Made by a program: the position numbers and the translations under genes
Assembly (NCBI GenBank): GCA_027625915.1
Contig: JANTQA010000012.1
Location: 16,020,501 to 16,084,500 of the forward strand
Length of the DNA: 64,000 nt
Direction: 5' to 3'
Origin: Anaeramoeba flamelloides
Taxonomy: Eukaryota > Metamonada > Anaeramoebidae
Notes under the pieces: generated by a model
Databases searched by the model: none
The model's input: only the letters and a program-made list of their open reading frames with translations
What the model was told of the DNA's origin: nothing
Part shown: piece after piece, positions 46,489-59,314 of the stretch
Numbering within the stretch: position 1 is the first letter of the stretch
Layout: every line of letters starts with the position of its first letter

Positions 46489-49400
46489 ATGATACAAGAC
46501 TTCAACATCGGCTTCGTAGAGTCACCTATAAAATTAAATAAAAGGCATTTAAAGGACACAATCCTTTTTAATAATGTCCAGATACCATTACAATGGACTG
46601 GTCGGACTATTACGTGCAACAACAATTATTTTTGTAGTATTAGTCCCTTTAAAACAGGGATCATTGAAATTTTTAGTCTTCACACATCGCAGTCACACCA
46701 GCACAAGATCCACGAGGGGAAGATTTTGGATATCACATTCCATAGGTTACCCTCGAATGTGTTTGCGACTGTGGCGTCTGATCATACCTTCAAAATTTGG
46801 GAAATTATAAATGGCAAATTGCAACTGATTATCGAGGTTGTCCTAGACATTGAAAGCTTTGCTTCAAGGATCGTTTGGAATCCAATTAAGAATGCCATTT
46901 TGGCAACCTGCACATTCACACAACAGATCATGGTTAATAATGAAAAGAAGTTGATTCATCCAAAGTTGATGATCTGGGATTTATCAAAGTTTTTTGGAAA
47001 GGCAGACACAAAAACTAAGCGTATCTCATTTCGCGCAATTAAAGAATTGCCCGGAGGTGTCAGAATTGCAAACACTCCAACAAAGGCACCGATATGTGAT
47101 CTCAATTTTAACGTCTCTGGACTGTTGTTAGCGAGCGGCTCTTCTGATGGCACGGTTGCAATATGGGAGATTTTAGAAACGAAAAAAGAACCAAAAACCA
47201 CAACAACCCAAGAACAATTGACGATCATAACCAAATTGCAATTAAAAAACAACTTTAAGCCAGTTTCCAAAATAATATTTTGTGGCAATAGATTCAAATT
47301 TCATAAAGAAAGGAAAAACTGTCTCATAATTTCAGATGATAATACCATTTCCATTTATCATTTTCAAGCCCCAAAATTAAAAAAAATAAAAACCATTGTT
47401 CTTTCAAAATATTTCAATACACAAGAAGAAGAAAAAAAAAAAAAAAAAAAAAAAAGGAAAAAAAATAATCAATTTTAACAATTTTATAAAACAAAACCGT
47501 ATTATCCTTGACAAGTACTCAAAATTTCTTATTATCGGTAATTATTATTCATCAAAAAGTCTATTATTTTATCTTGGTACAGGGAAAATGGTTACCTTTC
47601 AGAGGGTATTTCAATTAGAAACAGGTGCAATTTTAGATTTAAATATGAATCTGTGTTTGGACATTCAAAATGATCAACAAAAAATAACTGATAATGATAA
47701 TTTTAAATTTATTACAATAAAACCAAATAAAGGGGCTTTTGAATTGAGTTTCTCGATGAATAAACTGTTAAAAAAACCAATATCTTATCCTTCTCACAGA
47801 ATAAATCATAAAAATACAATATCACCAAAAAAAAAAATTGATGATAACGATGATGAAAACGATGATGATGATGATGATGACTATGATGATAAAATACAAA
47901 ATAACCATAATAACCAATTAAAAAATGTCCCCTTAAATAACAAGGATATAGAAAAAGTAAAAAATATTAATCAAAATGTAGAGAAGAAGAAAGAATCAGG
48001 AAAAGTAAAAGAAAATCAAAAAATTAATAAAAAAAAAAAAGAAACAAAGATTAGTCCATCAAAAAAAAAAAACCAAAAAAATAATTTAATGAGTCTAAAT
48101 AAAAATTTAATTCAAAAACAATTTGAAATTGATCTCAAAAGACAAGAAGAAAATGTTAAAAAAATCCATAATTTTGAAACTTTTTCAAAATATTTTTTTA
48201 ATGAATTACAAATTTTCCAAAATTCATTTTTAGATATGTCCGACAAAAATCTCAAACAATCAAATATTAATCAAAAACACAATATTAAAAATAAATTTCA
48301 TGTAAGGGAAATATCAATAAAAAATGAAATTCTTGCAAAATCAAATCGAATTATTTCTAACATTAAAAAGAAAATTGGAAAAATTCTGGAAAAAATTATT
48401 GAAAGAGAATTATTATTGATTTTTCAGAAGATTAAAAAAAAAAAAATTAATGATAATGCTTCTAATAATACGAATGAGAATAAGAATGATAATAAAAATA
48501 AAAATAAGGATAATGTAAATGAAAAACAGTCAAATAACCTTGAAAATAAAACAATAGATGATCTATTTGATGAGAGTAATAATTATAATAATCATCAATT
48601 TGAGAAATATTTTATAAATTATTTTGCTAATCAAGGCCATTTTGAAAATTTAATTAAAAAAATAATGGGTTTAATAAATTGTGATTTGAAAAAAATCTTT
48701 GAAAAAAGTTATCATATCCGATTAAAAAAAACTGCAGTCTATTCAATTAACAAATATTATTCTCAAATGGATTACGATTTAAATTATTATTTTAAGAGAT
48801 TAAATATGCTAAACCAAAAAAGTATTCATCAAATAAAATCTCGTAATTCAAAAAAAAATCAAGAAACAAATAAACAAAATAATAATAATAAATTTATGAT
48901 ACAAAATTGGAACAAAATTGATAAAAATGTCCAAAATAATATTAATAATATATTTATTAATTTAAAAGAGAAAATTAAAGAAGAAATTAATTCAAAAATC
49001 GAAGAAATGAATTTAAAAATTGAGAATGAATTAATAGAAATAAATAAAAAAAGAAAGGAATATAATAAATTACAAAATATGAAAAAAATTAAAAAAAAAA
49101 AAAACTTGATTCTGGAAAAAGAAGAAGAAGAAGAAAAATTCCAGGATGATGATGAAGATGACGGTGACTACGATGATGATGATGATTATGATTACGATCA
49201 AAATAAAAATCAGAAAAAGAATTTCAATTCTGAAAACAATCCTAATTCAAATCTAGAACAACAAGTATCAAAATTATATAAAGAGGGGGAAATTGAAGAA
49301 GCCTTAAGGCTAACAATGAAAGGGAACGATCAAAAATTATTACTTGGAATTTGTTCAAGACTAAAACCTTCCACAATAACCAAAATACTTTCAATAGAAA

Positions 49401-49666
49401 TTTTAATTTGTTTATTATTTAAATTATCAGAAAATATCCAATTGGAAATACCAATAAAAATCGCATGGCTTATAGAAATTATTCAACAATTATTATCAAA
49501 CAATATCAATCCCAACTATTATAATTATATTTCCAACCATTTGCAAAAATTAATGAAAGATATCATTCTGATAAAACAAAATTTCAAATTTAATTCCCAA
49601 AATGTTAAATCAAATTTTCATAAATTGTTATATTTAATACAACAATTTTTAAATATTAATATTTAA
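46489..49666 (+). CDS. EDC4: Enhancer of mRNA-decapping protein 4 (EDC4/Ge-1)
   Basis: The decapping scaffold of P-bodies, which links DCP1/DCP2 for 5'-3' mRNA decay. An N-terminal WD40 propeller (residues ~30-370) shows HEGKILDITFHRL, LMIWDLSKFFG, ASGSSDGTVAIWE and ISDDNTISIYHF in EDC4 order. A long Lys/Asn/Asp-rich linker follows, with an acidic run at ~448-467 and helical segments. The conserved C-terminal alpha domain (~920-1058) is marked by VSKLYKEGEIEEALRLTMKG and LLLGICSRL. The reading frame changes at a run of 24 A (47432-47455): the first frame ends at 47478, the second is open from 47396 to the stop. The last propeller blade (KFLIIGNYY) lies after the run, so both parts belong to one gene. 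A one-base length error or slippage in the run would join them; length about 1058 residues. Confidence 0.93.
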
Positions 49667-50461
49667 AAGTTTTTTTTTTTCTTCTCCTTATAATTATTTT
49701 TTTATTAATTTTAACATTTATCCTAAGAGAGTAGTATTTTTTATAAATAAAATAAAATCTTGTCAAGATCCTCAAAAAAATTTTTTTTGTAATTCGTGTT
49801 TTATCTTATGAAACGGATCAGTTAACCTCATTTAAACAATTTATTAATTTGAATCTATTTTTTTGAAATCCAAAATTCACAGGTTTCCAATAAAAACTAA
49901 GAAAAATAATCTATTATTTTTATTAACAATTTAAAAGGATAAAAATTATTTAGAACTGTAAAACATATAATGTAGAAATATATATTATTTATTAAATATA
50001 AGATTGTTATTTTCTTAAAAATTGGTTTAAATATTCTAATTAATCATTTAAAATTGAATAAAAAAAAATATTACCATTTTCTATGTTTTTTACGTTTTTA
50101 AAATACATATTATTTGTTAAATTATTTTTTATGAATTGAAAAAATCATGATGAATTTGTAGACGAATCACATTGTTTGATTTCTTGAATAATTGAAAAGA
50201 TACCTTCTAACATAATAACATGTTATAAAGATTTCCTATACTTATTTTTCTCAAAAGTTCAGATTTCAAATTTAAAATAAACTCAAGGTGAAAAAAAATG
50301 ATTTTATTAAGAGATAATTTTCAACTTAGGATCTAGAGTTTAATTATATTGTTTATTATTTTATTGGTGGGTACACATATACTTACTATACTGATTTAGA
50401 CAACATTTTCTAGTTGAAAAAATTGATTAACATTTAACAAGGATTATATATATATATATAT

Positions 50462-50885
50462 ATGTCCTTAATAAAATTAAGCACTATTTTTTTCTGATTA
50501 ATATTTTTCGAAATCTAAGTTTATAGCTTAATTCAATTAAACACTGTGATAATTTTTTTTAGAATAAAAACACTCTCAACTTTTGAATATCGAAAATATT
50601 TTTTGGAATTAGTGTTCCCTTTTTTATTTTTTTTTGAAAAATTGGGGTTGAGAAAAGTTTGAAATCAAAGAATAAGTTAATATATTAAATTAGAATGCTT
50701 TTCCAGAAAGTTTATGTTTTTAGTTTAACTTTTTTTTTTATTTTACCATTTAAAACTAAAAAAAACATTTGAGGACCAAATTAGGGCCTTTTGTGAAAAG
50801 AAAATTCCCCATAATTTAGAATTTGTTTTAGTAAATGAGTTAAAACAAGATAGTGTATCTAAAAATATACATAATTTCAAGTTTG
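50462..50885 (+). repeat. ~430-bp dispersed repeat, second direct copy
   Basis: Direct copy of 38520-38945, close in sequence by eye, beginning GTCCTTAATAAAATTAAGCA right after a TA run and ending ATACATAATTTCAAG. The TA run next to the start could be a preferred insertion site or a duplicated target. Confidence 0.75.
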
Positions 50886-52948
50886 AATTCAATCATTTTG
50901 GCAAAAAATGTTTTCAAGAAAAAGCTAAATTTAAACTTTATTTATTTTTATTTTATCATTTTGTTTTTTTAATTGTATTAATGGAAAGTATTTGATCAGT
51001 TTTTCATTTTTAGTGTTTTTTGGGTCGTAGGGACATATATATATATATATCAACAATAAAATTCAAAAAAAAATATTTCTTGATATTGAAGCTATTTCAT
51101 TCTCTTTGAATAATATTTAAAAGTTAATTTTTTTTTTAATTTGAGAGTTTGATACTTTATCTAGTAAAAAAGATTTTATTTCATTAATTCCAAACTATTT
51201 CAATGTATTTATATACATTTTTTTTTTATGGAGTTTTAAATCATTTTCTATTCTTTAATTTGAATTTCTCAGAAATTATTCATACTAAACTTTTAATTTT
51301 GACCTAAAGAAATAATTGTTATTTTTCTCTTGATTTAATATTTATTGAATTTTTTTACCAAAGAAATGAAAATTCCACATTCTTGATTTTCATTTAATAA
51401 ATCTATCATAAAATTGACACAAATAATTAATGTAATATATTAACAATATACCAAAGTATTTAATTTTCAATTTCTTGAATACTATTAAATTTTCAGATTT
51501 CAAAAATAAAAAAAAAATTAAAATCTTTTGAAAAAATATAAAAAAATGACTATTAAGCTATTTCCAATAATATAGGGCATTTTTTATTTCAATAATTATT
51601 TCTTAATATTAATTCAATTATACAAAATGTCAACAATAATATGTTTTTTAACATATCATACTTAATTTCTTGTATTTTGAAGTTTTATTAATGGATTCTA
51701 AATATTTTTTTTTGAATTAAAATTATTTTGCAAAATTTTTAATTTTGAAAAAATAATAGAGTCAAATTTCTCATTTCATTATTTTTTCGAATTCTTCATT
51801 TTTTTCATTTTTACTTTGTTATTATTATTGTCCAAAATTTAACAAAGTTCAGAAGAGATGTGATAAGAAATCAACCAAAAATTCTTTTGATTCTAAACAA
51901 TTGAGTTGACTTCGATGGACTTTGGTTGAAAAATTGCTCAGAACAGTTGTACACTTCAATTAAAGAGGTGAGATAAACAAAAAAAAAAGAAAAAATAAAA
52001 ACGTTTTTTTTTTTTTTTTTTTTTTATTCAGTTTACTTTTTTTAAATGTTTTAAAAAAAAAAAAAAAAAAAAAAAAACACAAAAAAAGTTAATGGGAAAA
52101 ACAAAAAGTTAATGATCAAATGAAAAACAAAAAATCTAAAGATCAAATCAAAAATATATTGAAGTATGATTTTACACATTATCAAAAAAAAAATTGAAAA
52201 AAAGATCGAACTAAAGATTGTTAAATAGACATTACTAATTTTGGATATTTTTCCCAAAATTAGGGGCAATTTTTTTTTTTTTATTTTTATTTTTTATTCT
52301 TCGAACTTTGATCAATAAACACAAATTTTAATCAAGAGTTTTATTATTATTAATGGCTTCGTTTTTTTTTGTCTAAAGTTTTGAGTTTAATAACTGAATA
52401 AAGAATTTATTCTTATATTGATGGATATTTTTTTGCCCCACATTTTTGGATGGAGCTTATATCTATATTTATTTTTTGTTTATTAAAAAAATACGATTAA
52501 ATAATTTATTTATCTTTAAACTATTTCTCTCAACTTTTAATATAATTATAATCTGGATTAAAGATAAAGAATAAAAATAAATATATTAACTATTACAATA
52601 TCATTTTAAATAATTTATTTTAAATTCAAGAAAATTAAGGTCAATCGTGGGTGCTAATGGATATTAAACACCATTTTAAAAATTGTGACTCACCTAAAAT
52701 AATAATTGAAAAAAAAAATATATCTTTTTGTATTCAAGAACAACAAATAATTAAATCTTATTTGCAATACACTTTTAAATCATTCTAAATCATAAAAGCC
52801 TGATATTTTTAAATTTAAAAAAAATTAAACCAAAAACCGAAAAAAAAAAATAAGTCACAATTTTTGAAATTACATTACAGATTTTTTATTACTCCATGTT
52901 TGACTGAAAAAAGTTGTCCAGAAGATTTTATAATAATATTTAAATTCA

Positions 52949-53131
52949 TTTTAAGGGACTAATCTCTATTAAATTTTTTTAACCTGAATTTAATTGAGAT
53001 TGAGAAAATTTTTTTGACAATTACTTAGATTTGAAAATCCCTCTTTATTTACAATATTAAACATATTTCTCGATGATGAATCCTTATTGAGAAATTAGTC
53101 AAAAAAATTAATAGAGACTAGTCCCTTAAAA
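52949..53131. mobile_element. 183-bp MITE with TTTTAAGGGACTA ends
   Basis: TTTTAAGGGACTAATCTCTA at the left and TAGAGACTAGTCCCTTAAAA at the right are near-perfect inverted repeats extending to about 36 bp, including an A/T run. A related ACTAATCCCTTAAAA end occurs at 30672-30686. Non-coding. Confidence 0.75.
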
Positions 53132-53842
53132 GACATTGCATAGTTTCATTTTTTTTATTGATTATTTGTCTTTTGGAAGATCTTTTTTTTTTTCCACATG
53201 ATCTTTTTAAAAAAAAAAGAAAAAGAAAAAGAAAAAAAAAAGAAAGAAAAAGAATAATAAAAATTTGAAAAAGTAAAACAAAAATTTGCAAAATTAGAAA
53301 AAATCATTCTGATCCAAAATTTGAAAATATTTTTTTGATAAGAATACAAGATAAACGCTCTAAACAACTTCCATTAACATTTAAAGCCAGTCAAAATTTT
53401 TGAAAAATAGTATAAATATTCTTTCTTTTTTTGATACTTTTACTGAGTAATATTTAATTTCTTAAAATAAATCCATCAATTGATAATTTAGATAATTTTC
53501 AAATCAAAGGAAAAAAAAAAAAAATATATTCAAAAAAATTAAAAAATTAATAAAAAATTTATTTGGATAAAGTAATTTCAAAAACGTTCAGAATAGTTTT
53601 ATTAGAAAAATATTCTCTTAAAAAAAAAAAAAAGATTCTTTGAAATCACAATAACATTTATTACTTTTTATACTCATAAAAAATTTCTATCGAAAATAAA
53701 ATATTTTTATTACAAAAAAAAAAAAAAAAAAAAAAGAAAGAAAGAAAGAAATTAAAAGAAATCAAGAAGAAAGAAAAATAAAAGAAGAAAAGAAGAAAAA
53801 TAATAATCTAAAAAAGAAGTAAAAAAAAAAAAAAAACGAAAA

Positions 53843-55931
53843 TTACAAATCAATTTCCTTTTTCCCCATTGCAATTTTGCGCAACTTTTTTTTGTTTTTT
53901 TTACCAGTATCTTTGACTAAAGAATATAATATACTATTTTTATCATTTAACAAATTGATTGGTGTATCGAATTCGTAGAGTAAGCCATCCTTTAAAGAAA
54001 TTATGCGATCGGAATCCATTATTGTATGTAATCTATGAGCGATTGTTATTGTTGTGCAATATTTGAATTCATTTCTGATTGTTTTTTGGATGAGATCATC
54101 AGAAAAATTATCGACGCTTGAAGTTGCTTCATCAAGAATTAAAATTTTGGTTTTTTTCAATAAAGCTCTGGCTAGGCAGACTAATTGCTTTTCGCCAACC
54201 GAAAAGTTTTCGCCGCCCTCTGTTACTAAATGGTCAAGGCCGCCCTTTAAGCTTTGAATTTTTTCCTTTAATTGTACTAATTCGAGTACTTGCCAATATT
54301 CGCTGTCTTGATGAAAATTATCGTTGATGGGATCCAAATTTTTTCGTATGGAACCAGAGAACAAGATGGGGTCTTGTGGGATTATTGCGATATTTGAACG
54401 CAAAATTTCAAGATTGATTTGAGAAATATCAATGCCGTCAATTAAGATTTTGCCTTCAAACAATTCCACAATTCGAAATAGGGATAATACTAAGCTGGAT
54501 TTACCAGATCCCGTTCTTCCAATAATGCCAACTTTTTCTTGGGGGTTGATTATTGCAGAGATGCCATTTAATACTAAATCCAATTCTGGTCGGTATCTCA
54601 TTTTAATATTTTTAAATTCAATTTTGCCATTTTTCGGCCATTTGCTTTCCTTATTGCATAGCTCTTTATTTAAACTGTCTAATGTGGGTAACGCTTCTGT
54701 TGGCAAGTCAGTGTATTCGCACATCCTTTCAACAGCGTTCATATTTTTCTCCAATTGTGTGAAAGTACGAACAATCCAAGTAAACACTGTGGTCATTTGC
54801 AAGGAAATGGTGATTGCAAGCGCGCCAAAGGATGGTTGGATCGTGTCACGGGCATACCAGACAAACGAAGAAACCAGCAGGATTGTTATAGCGCCAATTA
54901 ATTCTAATCTTATTGCTAGCCACCTGTTGCACATGTAATTACAATAGATTGCTCTTGTAAAGATGTTTACGTTCTCCAAGTTTCTTTTCATAAATTTCTT
55001 TTCGACATTGAACGCCCTAATTGTGGCGAGCCCATCCAAGGTCTCACCAAAATGGCTATAAATTGGGGACTTTGCAATGGATTGAAGCCTTTTGATTTCC
55101 CTCGATGTATTTCGGTAATATTGCATAATCTTATAATAAATTATTAAAATGAGGATCAGCGGGATGAAGAAATATGGCGTTACACTAATTATGACAATTA
55201 AACCGACAACCAAACTGCCAACCCAAATAATAAAACGATCCCATACAATCCCTAACTGCAAATCGACTGAATGGGTGTCCTTATTAAACCGATTCAAAAT
55301 TCTTCCAACCGGCGTGGTATCGAAAAAGCTCATGGGTGCCCTCAGAATGGTATCCAGCGATTTGTTATGCAGTCTTGTGGCCGCCTTAACAGAAGAGATT
55401 GCAATGCAGTACGATTTGCAGACAGTGAAAATACTCGTAACAAATCCAAAAATTAGATAAATCATGATAAAAAACAGATCAGGTTTATTCTTGAAATACG
55501 TTCTTTCTGTCCAAATGGCCAGCCAATAATCAGAGCCAGATCTCCCCAATTCCCCAAAGAAGGCAAACATGATTATAATTATAACAATATTTAAGCCACC
55601 TATCGATTTGAAATATAATAAATAATGCCTCCATTTAACTTTTCCAGATTCTCGATATTCTTCTTCAAACAATTTTATTTTTTTCTTTTCTTTTTCCGTT
55701 TCCTTTTCGCCACCCTTTCCCTCTTTTGGATCGAGATCCAATTTAGTTTCCTCATCTTCATTTAATAAATTTTCTTTTTCTTCTTCAATTTCATTATTGA
55801 AATCACTTTTGTTTTCATTTAACAATGTTTCTTCATAATTTTCATCATCTTGATCATTTTCTATTTGATTTTCATTTTCGATTTCAATTTCAATATCTTT
55901 TTCTTTTTTTTTTTTTTCTTTTTCTTTTTCT

Positions 55932-55969
<38 letters not shown>

Positions 55970-58363
55970 CTCTATTTCTCCTTCCCCGTCTCCGTCTTCT
56001 TCCTCTTCTGTTTCTAATTTTAATATATTCTTCTTATTATCACCATTTTCTTCTCTCTCTTTAATTATCTTGTGATTTATGTTCTGATCAAATTGAAAAT
56101 TTTTATTAATTAATTCTTGATAAGTCCCTTGATCGATAATTTTCCCATCATCAATAACAATTATATAATCAGATTGTGGTAAATATTGAATTTGATGAGA
56201 AATTAATAAAATGGTTTTACTTTTTAATAAATCGCTCTTGATACATTTATCAAACAAATGCTTTCCAACGTGGGCATCGACGGCACTTAATGGATCGTCC
56301 AATAATAAAATGTCTTTATTCGAGTAAACCGACCGGGCTAAACTCACTCTTTGTTTTTGCCCGCCACTTAAATTGACACCCTTTTCGCCAATTTCTGTTA
56401 AATCGCCGTTGGGTAATATTTCCAAATCTGGCCGAAGGGCGCAAATGTCTAATACATGATTATATTTTGTTTCATCAAATTCGTTATAAAAGAGAATGTT
56501 TTCTTTTAAAGAGCCATGTAAAATCAATGACTCTTGCGAAGAATAAGCGATCGTGCCGTGAACCTCAATATCCCCATTCATCTTTGGAATTTCCCCTAAG
56601 ATTGCCGAAAATAACGAAGATTTCCCAGAACCTACTTTACCTACAATCATTGTAAGTGTCCCTTTTTGAATCTCAATATTAATATTTGATAAAGTGTTAC
56701 TGTGGTTTTTATCAATTTCAACTTCCCGATCACTCATGCTATCACAATTAATTAAATATCCATTACCAATTAAATTTCCACTTCCGCTTCCACTTTCCAA
56801 ATCTGACAAGCCAGTTAAATCTTCAATTTTCATTTCATTCAAATTTATATTTTCACTTCCTGTTAAATCAATTGAATTATTACCCAAATCCACAGAATTT
56901 TTTGTTTGTGATTCTTCCCAATTGAAAGAACAGTTTTTCATTTTAAGAGAATACGCCTTATTTGATTTTTTTGATCTATTTTTGATCATTATTTTGCTTT
57001 CTAAACAAATTTCGTCGGAATTTAAAAATTTCTTAATCCTGGATATTGATCCTTTAGCTTGAGTCATGGCAACAACGATCCAAGGAATAAAAACCAATAA
57101 GGTTCGCATCACTCGGAATAAGGCAATGGTGGCAAAGACCCTTGCTGCGGTCAATTTGTTATTAAAGACAGCAGTATAAAAAATGAAAGTAGCGATTGTG
57201 GCAAAAAGCGGTATCACGATCCAATTGGCCATGTAGCCCACCCTCCAAAGCAGCATTCTTTTGATTGATCTTGATTCAGATTTACGCGCATCCATTACCT
57301 TTCCTTCAAAAAACTTCTCCCAGGCATAGAATTTGATGATCTTGATCCCTTGCAAAATTTCGTTCATGATCTTGATTCGGTAGTCCAACAGTTTCATGAC
57401 AGCTAGATGCAACTTTGTAAATTTCTTCATGATCCATTTGTTAAATGGAATTGAAATTACAATTGCAACAAAACTAATCAGCGCAGACACCCCGATGACC
57501 TGGTACATTAATAAAAATGAAGAAATTAGCCGGAAAGGCATCGACCAGAGGTTATGAAACCACATAAAGGCTTCTTCGATCTTTGTTGTGTCGGTACCCA
57601 TCATGGTGACAATTTCTCCAACTGTGACCTCTTTTGGCTCTTTTTCTTTCTCAAATTCTTGGTCACTGTTTTGGTTTTTCTTTTGGTTTTTCTTTTGGTT
57701 TTTCTTTTTCTTTTTCTTTTTCTTTTCCTTTTTCTTTTTTTTGTTTTTCATTTTCTTTTTCTTTCTTTCTTCGATGAGATTTGAAATAACTTTCCGGTTC
57801 ACAATTAAGGATTTCTTATAAATTAAAGAAATTAAAGAAGACTTTACCCTGTAGGAAACCCTTGAAGTCACAACAAAATACATTTGAAGGAAAAAGGATT
57901 GAAAAAAATTTAAAGCAAATAATCCCAGAATGGACCAAAAGACGATTGGCTTGTTTCTTTGTTCTTGATCCTCGAGGTAGTCAATTAAAAAATATAGCAC
58001 AATTGGGGTGAAAAGGATACAAAGATCAGCCAAGAGCCTTGGTAAAAAGCCTTTCATTAGCTCTGGTTTAAACGTTTTGAAGATGGCAAATAGGAGAGAG
58101 GTCTTCTTGTCTCGCTTGTCAATTGAACATGGATAGTTCTTTGCGAGCCTTTTCCAAAGAACTTTTGAATCATCCTTTGGGTAGATCGGATACAAGTCCT
58201 CGAGCTGTAAGGTGTATCGTTTCCCATAGTTTAATAATGGTGACATCCATTGGAAAAATGGGAAAAAGATACGCCTTGTTCTCAGTTCGGGATTTTGTTT
58301 TCCCTCCCACTTCGGCCGTGGAATTCCAGACTCCTCTTCGTTTAGTTCTAAATTATTAGACAT
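53843..58363 (-). CDS. ABCC-family (MRP-type) ABC transporter
   Basis: A full-length ATP-driven exporter of 1506 residues in one exon, most like short ABCC/MRP proteins without the extra N-terminal TMD0. It starts with a cytosolic segment and the family's WMSPLLNYG-type motif, then TMD1. NBD1 has Walker A GKVGSGKSS (~575), signature LSGGQKQR (~665) and Walker B ILLLDDPLSAVDAHV (~685), with Asp where Glu is catalytic, as is usual for ABCC NBD1. TMD2 follows an acidic Glu/Asn/Lys linker (~745-905). NBD2 has GRTGSGKSS (~1279), signature FSVGEKQL (~1382) and Walker B ILILDEATSSVD (~1400) with the catalytic Glu. So NBD2 should hydrolyse ATP and NBD1 mainly bind it. A Lys-rich insert interrupts TMD1 at ~200-241. 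The substrate cannot be told from sequence; organic anions or conjugates are typical of the family. Confidence 0.97.
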
Positions 58364-58960
58364 AACAAAAAAAGAAAAGGAAATACAAAAAAAATGAAAA
58401 ATCGATACTTCTGCTTTTGGTTGAGTTTTTTGTTATTTGTTAATTTTTTTTTTATTTTTGGGAATTCTACATTTTCTTCGAATTGTATTTTGGAACTTAA
58501 ACCTATACAGTTAAGAATGTTTCAAAATGAATTTAAAAATATTGTTTGGTTTATTTTGGACTTTTTATTCTTCACAAACGTTGAAAGGCTATGTTGTATT
58601 TTGTTTTTGACAATTACAAAAGTTACAAAAGCCATTTGAAAGAAAAATTCTTGAACCTTCTTTGTTTTGTTGTCGTCTTGTGACTTTACGTTTGTCAATT
58701 CTCAGAATGGTTTCTCATTTTTTTGATTGTTTTTTATTTGTAAAATTTAGAATGAAAATAAAATTTCCTCTATTGGGCAAAAATATTTCTCTTCATTTAA
58801 AATATTGAATGAAAGGTATTGTTTTGAATTTGGTGAACCAGTGACTCATTTTTTGGAAGGTGATAAACATTGTTTTTTTGCCTTTAAATAATTAACATTT
58901 ATTAAAAGTAAATAACATGTTTTTTTGTACACAATTTGAGATATTAATATTTCCAAAAAT
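58364..58960. other. Upstream region of the ABCC gene
   Basis: Presumed promoter region of the - strand transporter. A divergent 81-codon frame from 58394 begins with a hydrophobic stretch but has no family resemblance and starts only 30 bp from the ABCC ATG, so I do not call it a gene. Confidence 0.4.
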
Positions 58961-59301
58961 AATATCTTAAGGGAACATAATTTGACTTTAAAGTGTGTGA
59001 TTGGTTTTGAGTAAAGTATTCAATAATTCTATATTTACTTTTGATGATTAGAACACCAAGAATTTGTTCTTTCTTTTCAAACTTAAAAGCACTCGTATTA
59101 GTATAAAAGCAAAAAATTGCCCTTTTTTTTGCGATTTTTTTTTTTTCAATCTCCTTTTTCTAAAACCCGATGAACAAAAGGTTGACTGAAATATACAAAT
59201 TCTTGGTGTTCTAATCATCAAAAGTAAATATAGAATTATTGAATACTTTACTCAAAACCAATCACACACTTTAAAGTCAAATTATGTTCCCTTAAGATAT
59301 T
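58961..59301. mobile_element. 341-bp foldback element with identical 107-bp arms
   Basis: 58961-59067 (starting AATATCTTAAGGGAACATAA) and 59195-59301 are exact reverse complements as far as I can read, around a 127-bp loop. No protein is visible. Perfect arms in an otherwise worn repeat landscape suggest a recent insertion or arm-to-arm gene conversion. It ends 13 bp before the large TIR element at 59315. Confidence 0.9.
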
Positions 59302-59314
59302 CCAAAAAAGTTAA

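Larger units (their letters stand above)
49667..53842. other. Intergenic stretch between EDC4 and ABCC 3' ends
   Basis: The two flanking genes converge here, so it holds both 3' regions. No gene is seen. It contains the dispersed repeat at 50462-50885 and a small MITE at 52949-53131. TA dinucleotide runs lie at about 50443-50463 and 51033-51050, and long A and T runs near 52000-52075 and 53714-53740. Confidence 0.55.

Noticed and set aside
58394-58639. Divergent 81-codon frame upstream of the ABCC gene
   Set aside because: Hydrophobic composition comes from T-rich DNA, there is no recognisable domain, and it starts 30 bp from the ABCC start codon.
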